Of a stretch of 64,000 bases of DNA, positions 44,927-56,900 are shown one piece after another (position 1 is the first letter of the stretch; each line of letters opens with the position of its first letter). The DNA lies in assembly GCA_021464415.1 (NCBI GenBank), contig CM038465.1, forward strand, positions 78,464,919-78,528,918, read 5' to 3'. The notes under the pieces are model-generated. The model was not told the DNA's origin and made no database searches. It saw only the letters and a list, made by a program, of their open reading frames with translations. Made by a program: the position numbers and the translations under genes. The DNA comes from Lonicera japonica (taxonomy: Eukaryota > Streptophyta > Magnoliopsida > Dipsacales > Caprifoliaceae).

Positions 44927-47900
44927 TTACATGGTAAAGTTGGTAGTGAAATTGGGCATCTTATTCAAGTGCCTCAAGATTTTCTCAGCCATCTGGCTAG
45001 TACTTCCCTCCCCATGATGAAAAGCACTAACCAATGTAGCAGGTAACAACTTATCCTGTGATATATCTGAAGTAGACTTGTCCCCTCCTTTCATCAAGAA
45101 CTTCTCTATCACCCAAAATGATTTCTTCCACACCCCTTCTTCTCTGTGCTCCTTCACCACATTCAAAACTTGCTTTATAGCATCCACTTCATTCAACATG
45201 CTTACACTCTTGTCCACGTCAACTTTATCATCTAACAATGTTGATATAGCCGACAGTGCAGCCTCCACCACCCCCACATTCTCATGTCCCAAACAGGCCA
45301 ACAGCCTCTCAACTGCCTTTGCATCGACCAAACAAAAGGTTTCCTGTGAAGAACAAGCACCTCTGTGAACGGGGCACAAGTTTATTTTCTTGGGTTTCGA
45401 TGAATTAAAAGTCAGACACTTTGGTAAGAACTTTTTCATGTTCTTGGTTTTGCTGAGTTGTGGTTTTTTTGATAGAATGACTGACTGTGATGATAGATTC
45501 TCTAGCCCAATTGCTGATAACCTCTGAACTTCATCACTGGATGTTCTCATCAGCAATTCCGTGAATACCAATGTGAAGTTGTGGGTTCTTGCTAAAAGCA
45601 AGATTTGGTAGTCATATAGTGTTGTTGTGAATCTAACAAGAATACCCACTAAGCCTTCCAAGTAAGAACTTGCATACTTGCTTATTCTGGTGCTGGTTCT
45701 TTGGATTTCGTCAATGCTTTGCAAGATTACAGGGACTGTGTTGCTGTGGAGCAGCGATAGGTTTATTGTTAAGTTTTGATGAGGAAGCTTTGCTAGGAAA
45801 TTTGCAGAGACTGCCATTTTCTCTGTGATTGGGGATGTTTGAAGCGGACTCTGTATTAGGCTCTCAGGTTGGCCTCTGGTTTTGCACAATCTTTCTGCTA
45901 ATGTGTGGCCCATGAAAGGTGAGAGAGACATAAGAAGTTTGACTGAGGCAACTACAAGTTCTTCATTTGGATTATTGATGAGATCGATCAAATCATAACT
46001 AGCTTCAGTCTCTTTGACCACAGAGACAATTGTAACTGATGAGTTGGGGGATTTGACAAGGCACAAGAGGATTCTAATGAGATTGATGTTGAGTTCATCT
46101 GGGGTTGAGTTCTTGAGCATGTAGATGATGTTGTATACAACATAGTCCGAAGCCATTGTGCGGCCATGATTATTTACTTGGAGGTTCTCTATCTCTAGTC
46201 CAGACTCAAGTATATTTGCGAGTATTGAAGCTGCTTCGTTCTTAGAGTTCATTGGTTCATTGTGGATCACGCGTGCAAATATCTCTTCAACCATGAGTTG
46301 AACGAGTCCAGCTTCTACAAGAATTTTGCCATTTGATTGGTGAGCTGAAATTTGATTTAGAGCCTTAAATGCCACATTCCTTGTTAAAGAGTTTCCACCA
46401 CGCACCATTTTTATAAGAGCCGAAGAGGCTCTCTCAGCCACGTACGTTTTGTTGTCGTGTCCAAGAATAAGTTCCCCCAGGTAGCTTGCCATCTCCATCT
46501 TCATCTCTTCACAACCTGTTCGTTTGTTAAATTCTTTATATCATTGCATGTACGAGATTGTTCATTTTGTCTTTCTAATATGAGGTTGTTTATAAAAACT
46601 AAAAAGGAACAAAAATTGTACCTTGAATTAGTTGATCCAAAAGGGGTTCCCAGTGTCCGTTTTCTGCCATGCGCTTGATGTTATATGAGGAGATCTCCAA
46701 ATTCTTCAAGATTTCACCAGCCTTTTCTGAAGCAAAAGCATCAATGGAACGTCTATATTTAGTTGTGATAAGCATCAGAATTCCTCCGGTGACTGAACCG
46801 ATTTTATCACAAACGAACTGGGATTTTGAAAGTTCAAGGAGGAGAAGCAGTGATGCATGCCTAATGGGTTGGTGATTACTTGATAGCATCTTTATTATTG
46901 CTGAAATTTCGATTGTCTTCTCAATCATTTCCTGCATATATATAGATATAGCCACTGTTACGAGTACATGTCTAGGAAATATATTTCAGAAATTTCAATA
47001 GCTCCTTTTGTTTATTAATGCGTGTAAGTTACACACACGTGCACATTGTGCCATAAGATATTGGATTACCTTGCCCTCATCATCATCCTCGACTAACTGT
47101 TGCAATAGTTCTAATGTTGCCAATCTCACACTTCTGTCTTTACACTCCAAGAGCTTAGCAAGTAGTGGTACTATTCCAAAATAGCGTATTTGTACCTTAT
47201 TGTATTGCTTCCTTCTGCACATACTTTGCAAATCTGTAAGTGCTTCAAGTACCATAAGCTCTGTACTGTCTAAAGACAAAGCTGCCCTTGCAATCTTGAT
47301 CTTTGTTGCTTCATTTCTCTTCTCCCATTCCTCTATTGTTGCCTTTAGAGCCCTATTAGTACTTAGAACTGTACTCCCAAGCTTCTTCCCTGTCTTTGGG
47401 CAGAAAATTTCCTCAGGGTTTTCAAATTTATGATACCACTCAGTAATCGCCTTCCTCTCGTAAGTGACCCCACTCTCTATGGTGACCGGATCACTCATCA
47501 TCTTCTTTGTCAGTGGACAGTAGAAAGTTTTGTATAAAGGTTCCACGAACTGATCCACCACTGCTGAAGTGATTGATAACAGTGAGTTCTCCATGGGAAC
47601 TTCAAGATTGACCGAATAAAGGTCCGTTTCTGTTTCTTCTAATCCCCCCTTTACAATCTGTCTCTGCTGCGGTATTTCAATTTCACTAACTTGAAAACGG
47701 GCAATTTTCATCTCCTTTACTAGGGACTGAACTGCAATTTGCACATACTCATCATCCCCATATGTTGATGAAGGTATCAAACTCAGTGCTACCCCCATCT
47801 GTTTAATCACCATTTCAAGCTGTTCCATAGTGTTTCTTGTTTGGGGATACAACATTGAGGATGAGCCCTTTTGGAATTTTCGAATAAGGCCTTTAGCTAA

Positions 47901-48521
47901 ATCAATGTTTTGGGATAGAGACTGCAAGATCTCTATTGAATTCGAAGGTGTATTTTCAGATGATTGCAACTCCATTATGACTGGTGAAATGCGGTAGAGA
48001 TAGGATCCAATTTCAATGAAATTTTCAGCTTCTATATCTATTCGCAGTACTAATGCTGTGATCTCTGAAATAGATACTAACAAGGATTCTGCAAGCCCCA
48101 CAACTGGACTCCTGTTTCCCATGAGCCGCTGAATACAAAAGGGACTTATTTAGCCTTTAATGGCATATTTAATAATTTAATTACAATAGTTTAGGATCTT
48201 CAAGAAAAGTACTAGGAGAAATTCCTAAAACTGGCATCTTTATTCTTGAAAACCAATTTAAAATCAGTGGAATCATGTCAGCACATATCACGATTATGAA
48301 CTTCTAGTACTTGTACACAATGAAAGCATAACTGAAGAGCTGCATAGAGACGATGTGAATCAAAGTATCAAACAGGAAACTTTGTTCTTTCTTGAGCAAT
48401 ACTTACAGGAAGAAACATGTCAAACATTTAATTCCAAGTTCATACAAGGGAAAGGACAGTAAAAACAGAAACAAGGATAAGTTCGTACCGACATCCAATC
48501 AGAGCCGCCACTGCTCGACAT
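44927..48521 (-). CDS. PUB42: U-box/armadillo E3 ubiquitin ligase, PUB42-type
   Basis: Predicted E3 ubiquitin ligase acting in the cytoplasm or at membranes. Four exons join in frame on the minus strand: 48521-48489, 48128-47070, 46931-46622 and 46515-44927. The product is about 996 residues. Residues 25-200 form a helical U-box N-terminal region. The U-box, at about 205-285, contains FYCPLTKKMMSDPVTIESG, TYERKAITEWY and FCPKTGKKL; the first half of the fold binds the E2. The remainder is armadillo/HEAT-like repeats (LLAKLLECKDRSVRLATLEL, MASYLGELILGHDNKTYVAE, VVASVKLLMSL), consistent with the roughly 1,000 residues of PUB42-44. The start chosen uses the short first exon MSSSGGSDWMS; an alternative ATG lies 13 residues into exon 2 joined sequence (48122). 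Splice sites are canonical. The PUB42 name, rather than PUB43/44 (SAUL1), rests on synteny recalled from Arabidopsis. Confidence 0.9.
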
Positions 48522-49809
48522 GGCATTTCCAGTTTTGAACCTCACCTTGCAAATTCTGCTCAATGTTACCTTACTCTAGTCAGTAGAAGAGGACATCTTG
48601 AAGGAGGATCCATTGAACCAGTCTCTGAGAAATTATCTCAAATATTTTATTTTACCATGCTGGGAAAATGTCTATTCTGTTACTTAATTGATTTCTGCTG
48701 AAAATTTGTGATGTCATGGGAGATTGATGGCTGATTTATTGAAGCAAGGTTTCAATCTATAGACTCGGTCACCTCCAGTAGGAAACCGAGTTTGATATTA
48801 TATTTCTGACTCAGTGATTATATAATATTGCACTGCGTTGACTTTATCTACTAATATGATGCTACTGTAATATAACAAATTCATAATGTATAAATTCAAC
48901 TATATATCATATAAGTTTGTATGAATGAATGATCATACAGCTGTAATTGTATATTCATGTTCATACATTCTTGGAAGAAGAAGAACCAAATATGTTGCGA
49001 AATATTGGGGAACACCAAAATGTGTGGCCATGCATAGGAGTATTGTACGGTACAACACTTTAATGCATTGGCAAGATTTTTGGTGTTGGTATTCTAGGAT
49101 ATCTTTGCTGCTTCTTCCAAATATTCAATCTATAACCTAAATGGGTTCACTCTATAATTCTCGGATGACTACAAAAAAAAATTCTAAGGGGCAATGGTTT
49201 TTGAGTTTTAAAAATGCGCAAGGGATAAAAAATTGATTAACTGAGATTTAAGATGTTTTTTGAATAATTAATAGTATTCTGAACACGGATTATCTAGCAT
49301 ATAAATATAACACTTGAAAGTGAGATGGTAAATAAATGAATAGTGCTTTGTGAAAACAACAAATAAATAAATGAATAGACTTTCAAACAGACTTGGTCGG
49401 AGTGATTAAACTAGCACGACTTTTAGTTTTGTTTTGCTTAATTTAAGGCTCGACAGAGAGAGCGAGTGGTTAAGATAGTTCCATCTAGTTTGTCTCCATA
49501 TATATTTTACCATTAATATGCTGCCATATTTTATATCTACTAGAGGGATACCCAAATCCGTTGAATTTTGCTGATTTAAGATTCAATACTATATTTCCCT
49601 CCTAGTTTCTTGTTTGCTTTCATCTAGTATTTAAGATTCAAGACTATATTTCCTTAAGTTTAGTTCCCTCCTACTATATTTCCTTCATCTAATTTGCTTT
49701 CAGACTTTTTTGTCTTCAAAAGATAAAAAAAGAAGCAGCTAAAAGTTCTTTTTAAATCGATAAAACGTTAGTTGAAAGGTCTATGTGTAATTAAGATAAA
49801 GTTTATATA
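48522..49809. other. PUB upstream region and intergenic
   Basis: Holds the presumed promoter and leader of the minus-strand PUB gene. A GGTTTC/GAAACC inverted pair lies around 48748-48788 (AAGGTTTCAA ... GGAAACCGAG). No further gene. Confidence 0.4.
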
Positions 49810-50182
49810 AAGTTAGAGTGAAGGTGGAGGGCTAAAGTAAAATAATGATGAAGTTGGACTACCAAAATGAGATAATGATAAAGTAGAAGCTCCAAGTGAA
49901 AATAATAAGTAAAGTTAGGGGGTCAAATCTAAACAGAAGGAAAGTTGGAGGCAAATAGATTATTTAAACCAAGGACGTTAGCAGTCAAAGTGAAATAAAA
50001 ATTAAGCTTGAGGGTCTAAGTGCAATATAATTAACGTTGGAGAGCTAATGTGAAATTAATGTTAAGTTGAGTGCCAAATAAAGAAACACGCAAAGTTTAA
50101 GGAGTAAAGTAAACTTAATATAAAGATGGAAGGCCGCTGTTAAATAATAGGATAAGTTAGGAGGTCAAAGAGAAATCAACAT
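49810..50182 (+). repeat. 30-bp minisatellite, left block
   Basis: Units of about 30 bp with consensus AAAGTTGGAGGGCTAAAGTG followed by an AAATAATGAT-like half. Unit starts (AGTTGGA-type) lie at 49852, 49882, 49913, 49943, about 49974, 50004, 50035, 50065, 50094, 50124 and 50155. Units are heavily mutated but keep a 29-31 bp register. The block continues after the insertion at 50183-50865 in the same orientation. Confidence 0.88.
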
Positions 50183-50865
50183 AAGCTAAAATATACTAAA
50201 TCCCCCAAAACTATTTCATACCCCCATATTTATAAAAGTTAACAATAAACTTATATAAATTATTAGCCTTTATCACTTTACTTTAAAAATGATATAATTG
50301 CCCCTAAAAAAAAGAAAGAAAGGAAGAGAACAAAATAAAATAAACTCACCCCACAATCCCACATCCATCTCAAATTTAACATATTCACTTTCAAATTAAA
50401 AACCCTAATTAAAGCGGGTGTGCGTGTTTAAGGTGTATATTTATCAAATCTAATATATATGTATATAGGGGGGATATATATATATATATATTTGCGTTCC
50501 ACTTGTATTTAGAGATAGAGAAATGGTAGTTATCACATGGGGATGGGGATCGGTGGGTCCGAGGTGGGGGGGAGGGTAGGTGGTTTGACAAATATAGTAG
50601 ATTGATGGTGGCTTGGTACGTGGGGAAAAGAGTGGATGCTTGTTTGTATTTTTTTCCATCTTCTTTTTTCCTTTTCTAATTTATTTTGTCTTCTTTTTCC
50701 TTTTTAAAATTTGTACAAGAGCAACTGTGTCAATTTGGGGTTTAAGTGATAATGAGTCAATGACTAATAGTTTAGGGAGGTTTGGTGTTGATTTTTATAA
50801 ATTAAGGGACAAAGTGCCATAACCCAATAGTTTAGGGGGATTTACTGTGTTTTACCCTTAATATA
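50183..50865. mobile_element. Inverted-repeat element splitting the minisatellite
   Basis: The left end is TAAAATATACTAAATCCCCC. The right end, reverse complemented, is GTAAAACACAGTAAATCCCC, followed on both sides by AAACTATT and, more weakly, TTTATAAAA words. Arms of about 60 bp flank an interior with GA-rich, TA-repeat and T-rich stretches and no transposase. The right arm itself has a phrase (AGTTTAGGG at 50769, AATTAAGGG at 50800, AGTTTAGGG at 50829) with a period near 30 bp. Exact borders and a TSD are uncertain. Confidence 0.6.
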
Positions 50866-50884
50866 AAAATTAATGGCCAACTTA

Positions 50885-51520
50885 AACAACGAATAAAGTT
50901 TGAGGTCTAAAGATAGATAAAAATAAAGTTGGAGGGCCAAAAATGGATTAAAGTAAAGTTGCATGGCTAAAGAGAGATTAAGGTAAAGTTCAAGGGCTAA
51001 TATAAAGTTAAGAATATTGAACGCAAAAGTAAAATAATGATAAAGTTGGAGCATAAAGTGGAATATGCAATATTTGAAGAAAAGTTTTTAGGTTGAAATG
51101 AAATAAAGATTAACATTGATGGTCAAACTGCAATATAAGTAAAGTTTGAAAAAGAATGTGAAATTAATGTTAAATTGGATGGCCAAATAAAGATAGACAT
51201 AAAATTTAAATGTCAGTTTGTCGAAGATAAAAGCTAAGGGCGAAAGATAAATAAATATATAGTTAAAGGGCTGACAATTAATAATAATAAGTTTGAGGGA
51301 CAAAGTGTAATAAAGGAAAATTCTGAGGGGAAAATAGAAATTAATTAAAAGTTTGAGGGCCGATAATCAATAATAACAAAGTGAGATGATCGAGGAGAAA
51401 TTAACATGAAGATTAATTGGCAAACTTGAATAAAAATGAAATTAGGGGACCAATTACTAATAAAAGTAATGATGGAGGGCCAGAGAAAACAAAAACAATG
51501 GTATAGGGGCCATGTCAGTA
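50885..51520 (+). repeat. 30-bp minisatellite, right block
   Basis: AAAGTT ends at 50900, 50930, 50960 and 50990, exactly 30 bp apart. After a looser stretch, [A/G]TTTGAGGG-type unit starts fall at 51261, 51291, 51321, 51351, 51381, 51411, 51441, 51471 and 51501, again exactly 30 bp apart. The consensus and orientation equal those of the left block. Stops in all frames argue against a protein. Confidence 0.92.
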
Positions 51521-51689
51521 CAACTAAATGGAGTACATTATAGTTATTGTTGTTTACTACACTCACCGAGGACGTTGGATCTTCGATCACGGTCACAAAA
51601 ACGTGAAAAAACTGTCCGGGAAAAGTACAAAATTACCACGATAAAAAACCATGTCAAATATCGTACCAACCCCATCCCAATATAAACAT

Positions 51690-52195
51690 TGTTGTCATGC
51701 TATCTGTTCGTGACTAGCACAGCTTGACATTTAGAATAACATCGTGTGATACTACTATTAAAACTAGAGACCATTTTTTTTTCTTGTGTCCTGTTTCCTC
51801 CTATATGTGGAGGGTGATGTGGAGGGTGGTGCTAGATAGATTGGGTATTGTGAGAGTTTTTTTTTTGTTTTATATTGGTCAGCCAATCTCAATAGAAAAT
51901 TTTTGGAGTCATAATTTGAATAAGAATTCCTGTGGTATATGTTTACGACGTGTGATTAAATAAAAAAGGATGTTCTATAGAATGATTCCCCTTTCCGTTG
52001 ATTTTAAGCAGGAGATGAACCCATGCATTTTCTATGAAAAAATTAGGACCAAAGAAGGTTGGTGAAAGAAGTAGAGGGATATGTTATGGCCAATTCTTTC
52101 AACTGGAAAGTGGTTAGATTGTATTCTAATTGGCTGATATGTAAACATTGGGGTATTGAGGAGAGAATTTTGATGTAATTTCTTTGTTTTGTATT
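51690..52195 (+). mobile_element. LINE ORF2 3'-end relic
   Basis: Around 51750-51860 the plus strand reads CDTTIKTRDHFFFLCPVSSY, with W and the VVLDRLGI end following. This matches the zinc-binding domain at the end of plant L1-type reverse transcriptases (C-x(n)-T-DH-FF-C). Further on, VKEVEGYVMANSFNWKVVR and CKHWGIEERI, separated by stops and shifts, fit the ORF2 C-terminus. Endonuclease and reverse-transcriptase cores are absent, so the copy is 5'-truncated. No tail or TSD was recognised. Confidence 0.65.
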
Positions 52196-53036
52196 TTTTT
52201 TTCTATTACTAGTTTTTGTGCAAGTGTGTTGCACGTGATTTTAATACTTAACAAATGTCATTAAGTCTATTAATAAATATGTACATACTAAGAATTGAAT
52301 GATTAGTTTGAAATTAAAACAATAACAAATAAATAAAACAATTGAATAATTAGTAAGAAATAAAAATAAAAACAAATAAACAAAACATAGTATCAAGAGT
52401 AAAATTTATTTTATTTTTTTTACTGACCTAAAAGTCTTGTAATTTTAATACAATATATTAAATAACTTCCTTCTTGGGAAATTTGTTATAAAGTTATATA
52501 GAATTCTTATACATAACACATAATTTAACACAAATTCTAATTTCTTTAATTAGTTTAGCCAAATAAAGTAGAGTTTAAACTGATTTGGAATACTCATATT
52601 AATATAAAAATATATGGAGTTATACACTTATAGTCTTATACTATTTTATTTAATGTAAATCTAATTTAAAATTTTTGTTTAATTATTTTAGCAAAATAGA
52701 GTAGAGTTTGAATTTATTTGGAATATTAATATTACTATAAACATATATGGAGTTATACTACTTTTTTTAATGTAAATCTTAAAATCTTTTATTTAAAATC
52801 AAGGAGCATTTTTGTCTTCACAAAAAAGGCAAAAATACTTAAATTATTTATACTTTTCTAGTATATATAGATGTTAATAATGTTTAAACTTTCCTAAAAA
52901 AAATTGGAGTAAATTATATCGTCACGGTGTCAAACTTGACCACTGTTTCAGAACAAATGCAACATTGTGATAGTTAAATTCGTAACAATTATAATTTGTC
53001 CTATACATCTTCCGTGACTAATGCCATTTTTGTCAA
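52196..53036. other. Intergenic, no gene seen
   Basis: AT-rich sequence. A short direct repeat of about 110 bp (words TTTAGCCAAATA / TTTAGCAAAATA, GAGTTTAAACTGATTTGGAA / GAGTTTGAATTTATTTGGAA, ATATATGGAGTTATAC) lies at 52553 and 52687. Confidence 0.55.
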
Positions 53037-53285
53037 GATAATAGAAGTAAAAAACTAAAATGGCCATTGAATTTTATCCCGAGTTTCAATTTGACTACTA
53101 ATTTTTTATTTTTCTTAATTTACCCATTAAAGTTTATGCCAAATTTGACTATTCCGTCCATTTTCCACTGTTAAAGTCAGGAAAAAACACATGTGCTCTA
53201 ACCAAGGGCAAAACCGTCATTTTAGGTCTTACCTCACATTTTCCTCCACTTTAGTTTATAAGTTGGCTCCAAAAATAATGTATGA

Positions 53286-53323
<38 letters not shown>

Positions 53324-54249
53324 TGGACAAAACAAAGCAACCTAAAAATATACAAAAACCACTGAGAAATAATCTAAAATGGATATATATTGCTATTGTG
53401 GAATGAGGGCTATCTTACAAACATCTAGGACTCTTTAAAATCCAGGAAAAGGGTTATTTACTTGTCCAAACTACATAGTAAGTAATTTGACCAAAATATG
53501 GGTTTTTTATTTTTTTTGATCAGTTAACCACAACTTTTGATAATGCAGAACAGTGGGTGTGGATTTTTCATATGGGAAGATGTGGTGACCTCGAATTTGC
53601 AAAAAATGAATGAAAGGAAGAGAATGAGGAATGACAAGAAATGAGGAGTTCTTGTGTATTGCACTGATGATATGCTTGTTCATAATATAGAGTTTATTGA
53701 GCCAAACCGAGGAAAATGGGAACAAAGAAATAAAATGAATGTAATAGTTTAGGGTACTTACCTTTATGTCATTTCCCCAGTAATGGTGGCCATTTCCCCT
53801 GTTTTGTGACACAAAGTTGACATTTTCTTTTTTTGTAACATTGCAATTCATTTTCCCTGTTTTGTAAACATTTATCTCATGTGAAATGAAGCATTTCAAT
53901 GTTTTTATCTAACATTCCATAATACGAAAAATAATTGCTTGCATTACATAATTAATGATTACATAAAAACATCTAGTTTACTTAGTTAAGGATTACAAAA
54001 ACACCACTGACTTAGAGGATTACATAAACACCACATACAAAAAACAGTTGCTTGCATTACATACAAAAAACAAGTGCAAAACAAATCCTCTTGTAATCCA
54101 CAAAAAAACAGTTCCACTATAGCCAATTAATCCTTAAACTGAAGAGGTTGGTGCTATTGACTCAGATCCTGAGTTTCTTGGTTCACAACACCTCCATTCC
54201 TGGGTCTTTTAACTGTTTTGAAGAACTTTCACTTGCATTTGACTGTCAT

Positions 54250-56900
54250 TGCCCTTTATAAGTCCTTTTATTGTGTCATACATTCCCACACTTGGTACAA
54301 GTAATGGAACCTATGTTCTTCCCCAGTTTACCATCATTCATTTTTTTCACTTGCTTCTGGTTTTCTTTTCTTTTTATGACTACCTGGTTAAGTCTCTACA
54401 AATGGTTCCAATAATGGGGTTTTACTAGACTCGGGCCAAAAGTCAACACCAATGATTGGGGAAATGATGTTGGAATAGGTTCTCAAAATATCTATCCTTA
54501 TAAAACCAAGCATCAACAAACTTAACAGGATCATCACATTGATTCAATATGGTAGCAACTACATGGTGGCATGGTATTCCACTAAGCTACAATATCCAAC
54601 ATGCACAAGTTCTATCTAAGAAATTAATAGCAAATTGGACATTTAGACCACTAACTTGGAACTCATACCCTCCACCCCACCCAATTATATAGTTAGCAAA
54701 CTCATTTTGTATTTTATCCAATTTTTCATGTATTTTTGGGCACAATGTACTTGGTTCTCTCATCATCTTATCCCTATTCTTCCTAATCCTAATCCTCAAC
54801 ATCAACATGTTTCTATTTTCTTCCATTGGTGATATAATCGGTTTGTCTCTAACTTCAAGTACAAAGGAATTGAATAGTTCACAATGGTTATTGATCAATA
54901 TATCACATTTGATATCAGTTGGAAAATATGACCTTAACCAATGTTTAGGTGGCTCTCATTTCATTACCCATTCATGAACATTCTTATTTTTATTTTTCAA
55001 TTCTTCCATGCGTTAATTAAAAAAGGGTAATATGCTTAATTTGGCAATACTCCAGAACAAATCCTTAAACTCCTTACCTAGGTATTTCTTTTTAAAGTTG
55101 TTGTGGTGATATCTCACACAAAACCTATGATGACAATTTGGCATCACATCCCTCATTGATGGAATTAAGCCTTTCATATGATTGAAAAATAAGTGTGTAA
55201 GTACTTGTAACTATGTGTAAGTAATTGTAAATGTGTATAACTTTATATAAGTAATTGAAAAATAATTGTGTATGAATGTGTATATATGTATAAGTATAGC
55301 TTTTGCTGATCTGAAATGAAAGTGTAAGTGTCCACATTCTCAATTCAAATGTCTCTTTTTAGCAACTCTAAGAACCATTTCTAGGTGCTTTTGGTCTCCT
55401 TCTCCACTACAACATATGCAAATGGATATATTCCATTATTACCATTTACTCCCACGGCACTTGGTAATAGCCCAGGGTAAGGTCCCTTCAAAAAACATCC
55501 ATCAACTCCAATGAAGTGTCTACAACCCTCGGTGGACCAAGACAGTAATACAATCTTTTAAATATTTGTTCTCCATTTTCATTAGTTGTCTCTTCCTTAT
55601 GAAGGACAATTGTGGTAAGTGGCATTACTCTTTTGATCTCCGTACAGTATCTCCAAAGTAACTTGTATTGTTCCTTATGGTACCCTCAATAAGTATTTGG
55701 GCTTTCTTTTTGGCCCTGAACACTTGAGATTTAGTAATTGCTGTTATGTGATCCCATTTCACTGTTTCCTTAAGTGCAAACCAAGGAATCTGAGGATTAT
55801 ATCTTATAGTCTCCACATACTTACCTGTAATCCATTTTGATATTAAGTGATGATTATAGTAACATTGCCTGTAATTTGTATGCTTATTTAAAATAGTTTT
55901 CACTTGCAAAGTATCATGCTTTTGCATCTTCGATGCATACACCGTCCACTTACATGGAGCTTTACACTTCACTTTTAACCTTCACTTCTCATTTGTATAA
56001 AAATTCATCCCTTTTTTTATTTAGGATTGCATACTCCCTAGTTGCATCCTTAAAATCTTGTGCACAAGCAAATAACATGCCAAACTCAACATGAGGGTTC
56101 TTCATATCTTTTTTCACGATTGAACTCAGGCCACCTATGCCCTAAATCTCTTTGTTCCCTGTTCAAAGTTTCTTCTTCATCATCAGAAGAATGGATACTA
56201 CGCAGTTCATCATCTGAACCTATATCACAAGTGTCATGATCATCTATTTCACCACCCCCTGTTTCACCACCCCCTGTGTTGCTTCCTTCACCAGTTTTAC
56301 TACCATCACCAGTTTTCATTCCAGCACATTCAACATTTGTATCAAATAGTAGCTCTTCATCACCAAAGTCATATTTTTCATCAAATAAGCAGTCCTCACC
56401 ATTCTTACCACCGATTTTATCTTCCTCTGCTTCATTATCACTAGACTCATCATCAAAACCCCTTATTTCCTCAACCTTTATTTCATAACACCCCCCCCCC
56501 CACACACTCACACTACACCACCATCCTCTATTTCATCATGTTCTTAATAAACCTCAAGCATCCTATAAGCTGGTACTCATTCCATCATGTCAAGAATATC
56601 TCTATCTTTCTCTAATAACTTTAAACCTCCACAAAAGTCCAAAGATGGTACTTTAAACCAACATTTAGAAAATGGTTTACATCCCACCTCTTTAACAATA
56701 TCTTTAATTTCGATTATTGAAAACTTATTAGGATCAATAAAATCTATTTACGACCTTGAGCCACCTACATACATTTTAGGTGCTACTCTACGTTCTATGT
56801 CCACAAATTCCCCCCCCCCCCCCCCCCCCCGATAAAGCATCAATGAGAACAATGAAGAATCGACAGCTGCAAAAAAAAACCCATATTCAAACATATATTC
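54250..56900 (-). pseudogene. MULE (MuDR-type) transposase, disabled
   Basis: Domains follow the family order on the minus strand. The N-terminal PB1-like part (PPKMYVGG, FIDPNKFSIIEIKDIVKEVG) lies at about 56830-56600. An acidic region (SSDNEAEEDKIGG, HSSDDEEETLN) is at 56480-56130. The MuDR DNA-binding part (CKAPCKWTVYASKMQKHDTL) lies at 55970-55625. The MULE catalytic core (GCRHFIGVDGCFLKGP, AVGVNGNNGIYPFAYVVVE) is at about 55540-55390. HRFCVRYHHNNFKKKYLGKE follows at 55130-55060. A SWIM finger (CAC...GIPCHHVV) spans about 54605-54550. A C-terminal knuckle (CTKCGNV-stop-HN) lies near 54280. The core is interrupted by a TGTAAGTAATTG-type low-complexity block at about 55190-55290, which replaces the segment holding the second catalytic Asp. 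Several frameshifts and stops confirm inactivity. Confidence 0.9.
56811..56830. repeat. Poly-C tract of 20 nt in the MULE transposase
   Basis: Uninterrupted C run inside the N-terminal coding part of the transposase. It shifts the frame there. A second run of 11 C lies at 56491-56501. Confidence 0.95.

Noticed and set aside
50409..50822. Open frames over the TA repeat and T-rich stretch
   Set aside because: They lie inside the inverted-repeat element and consist of simple-sequence residues.
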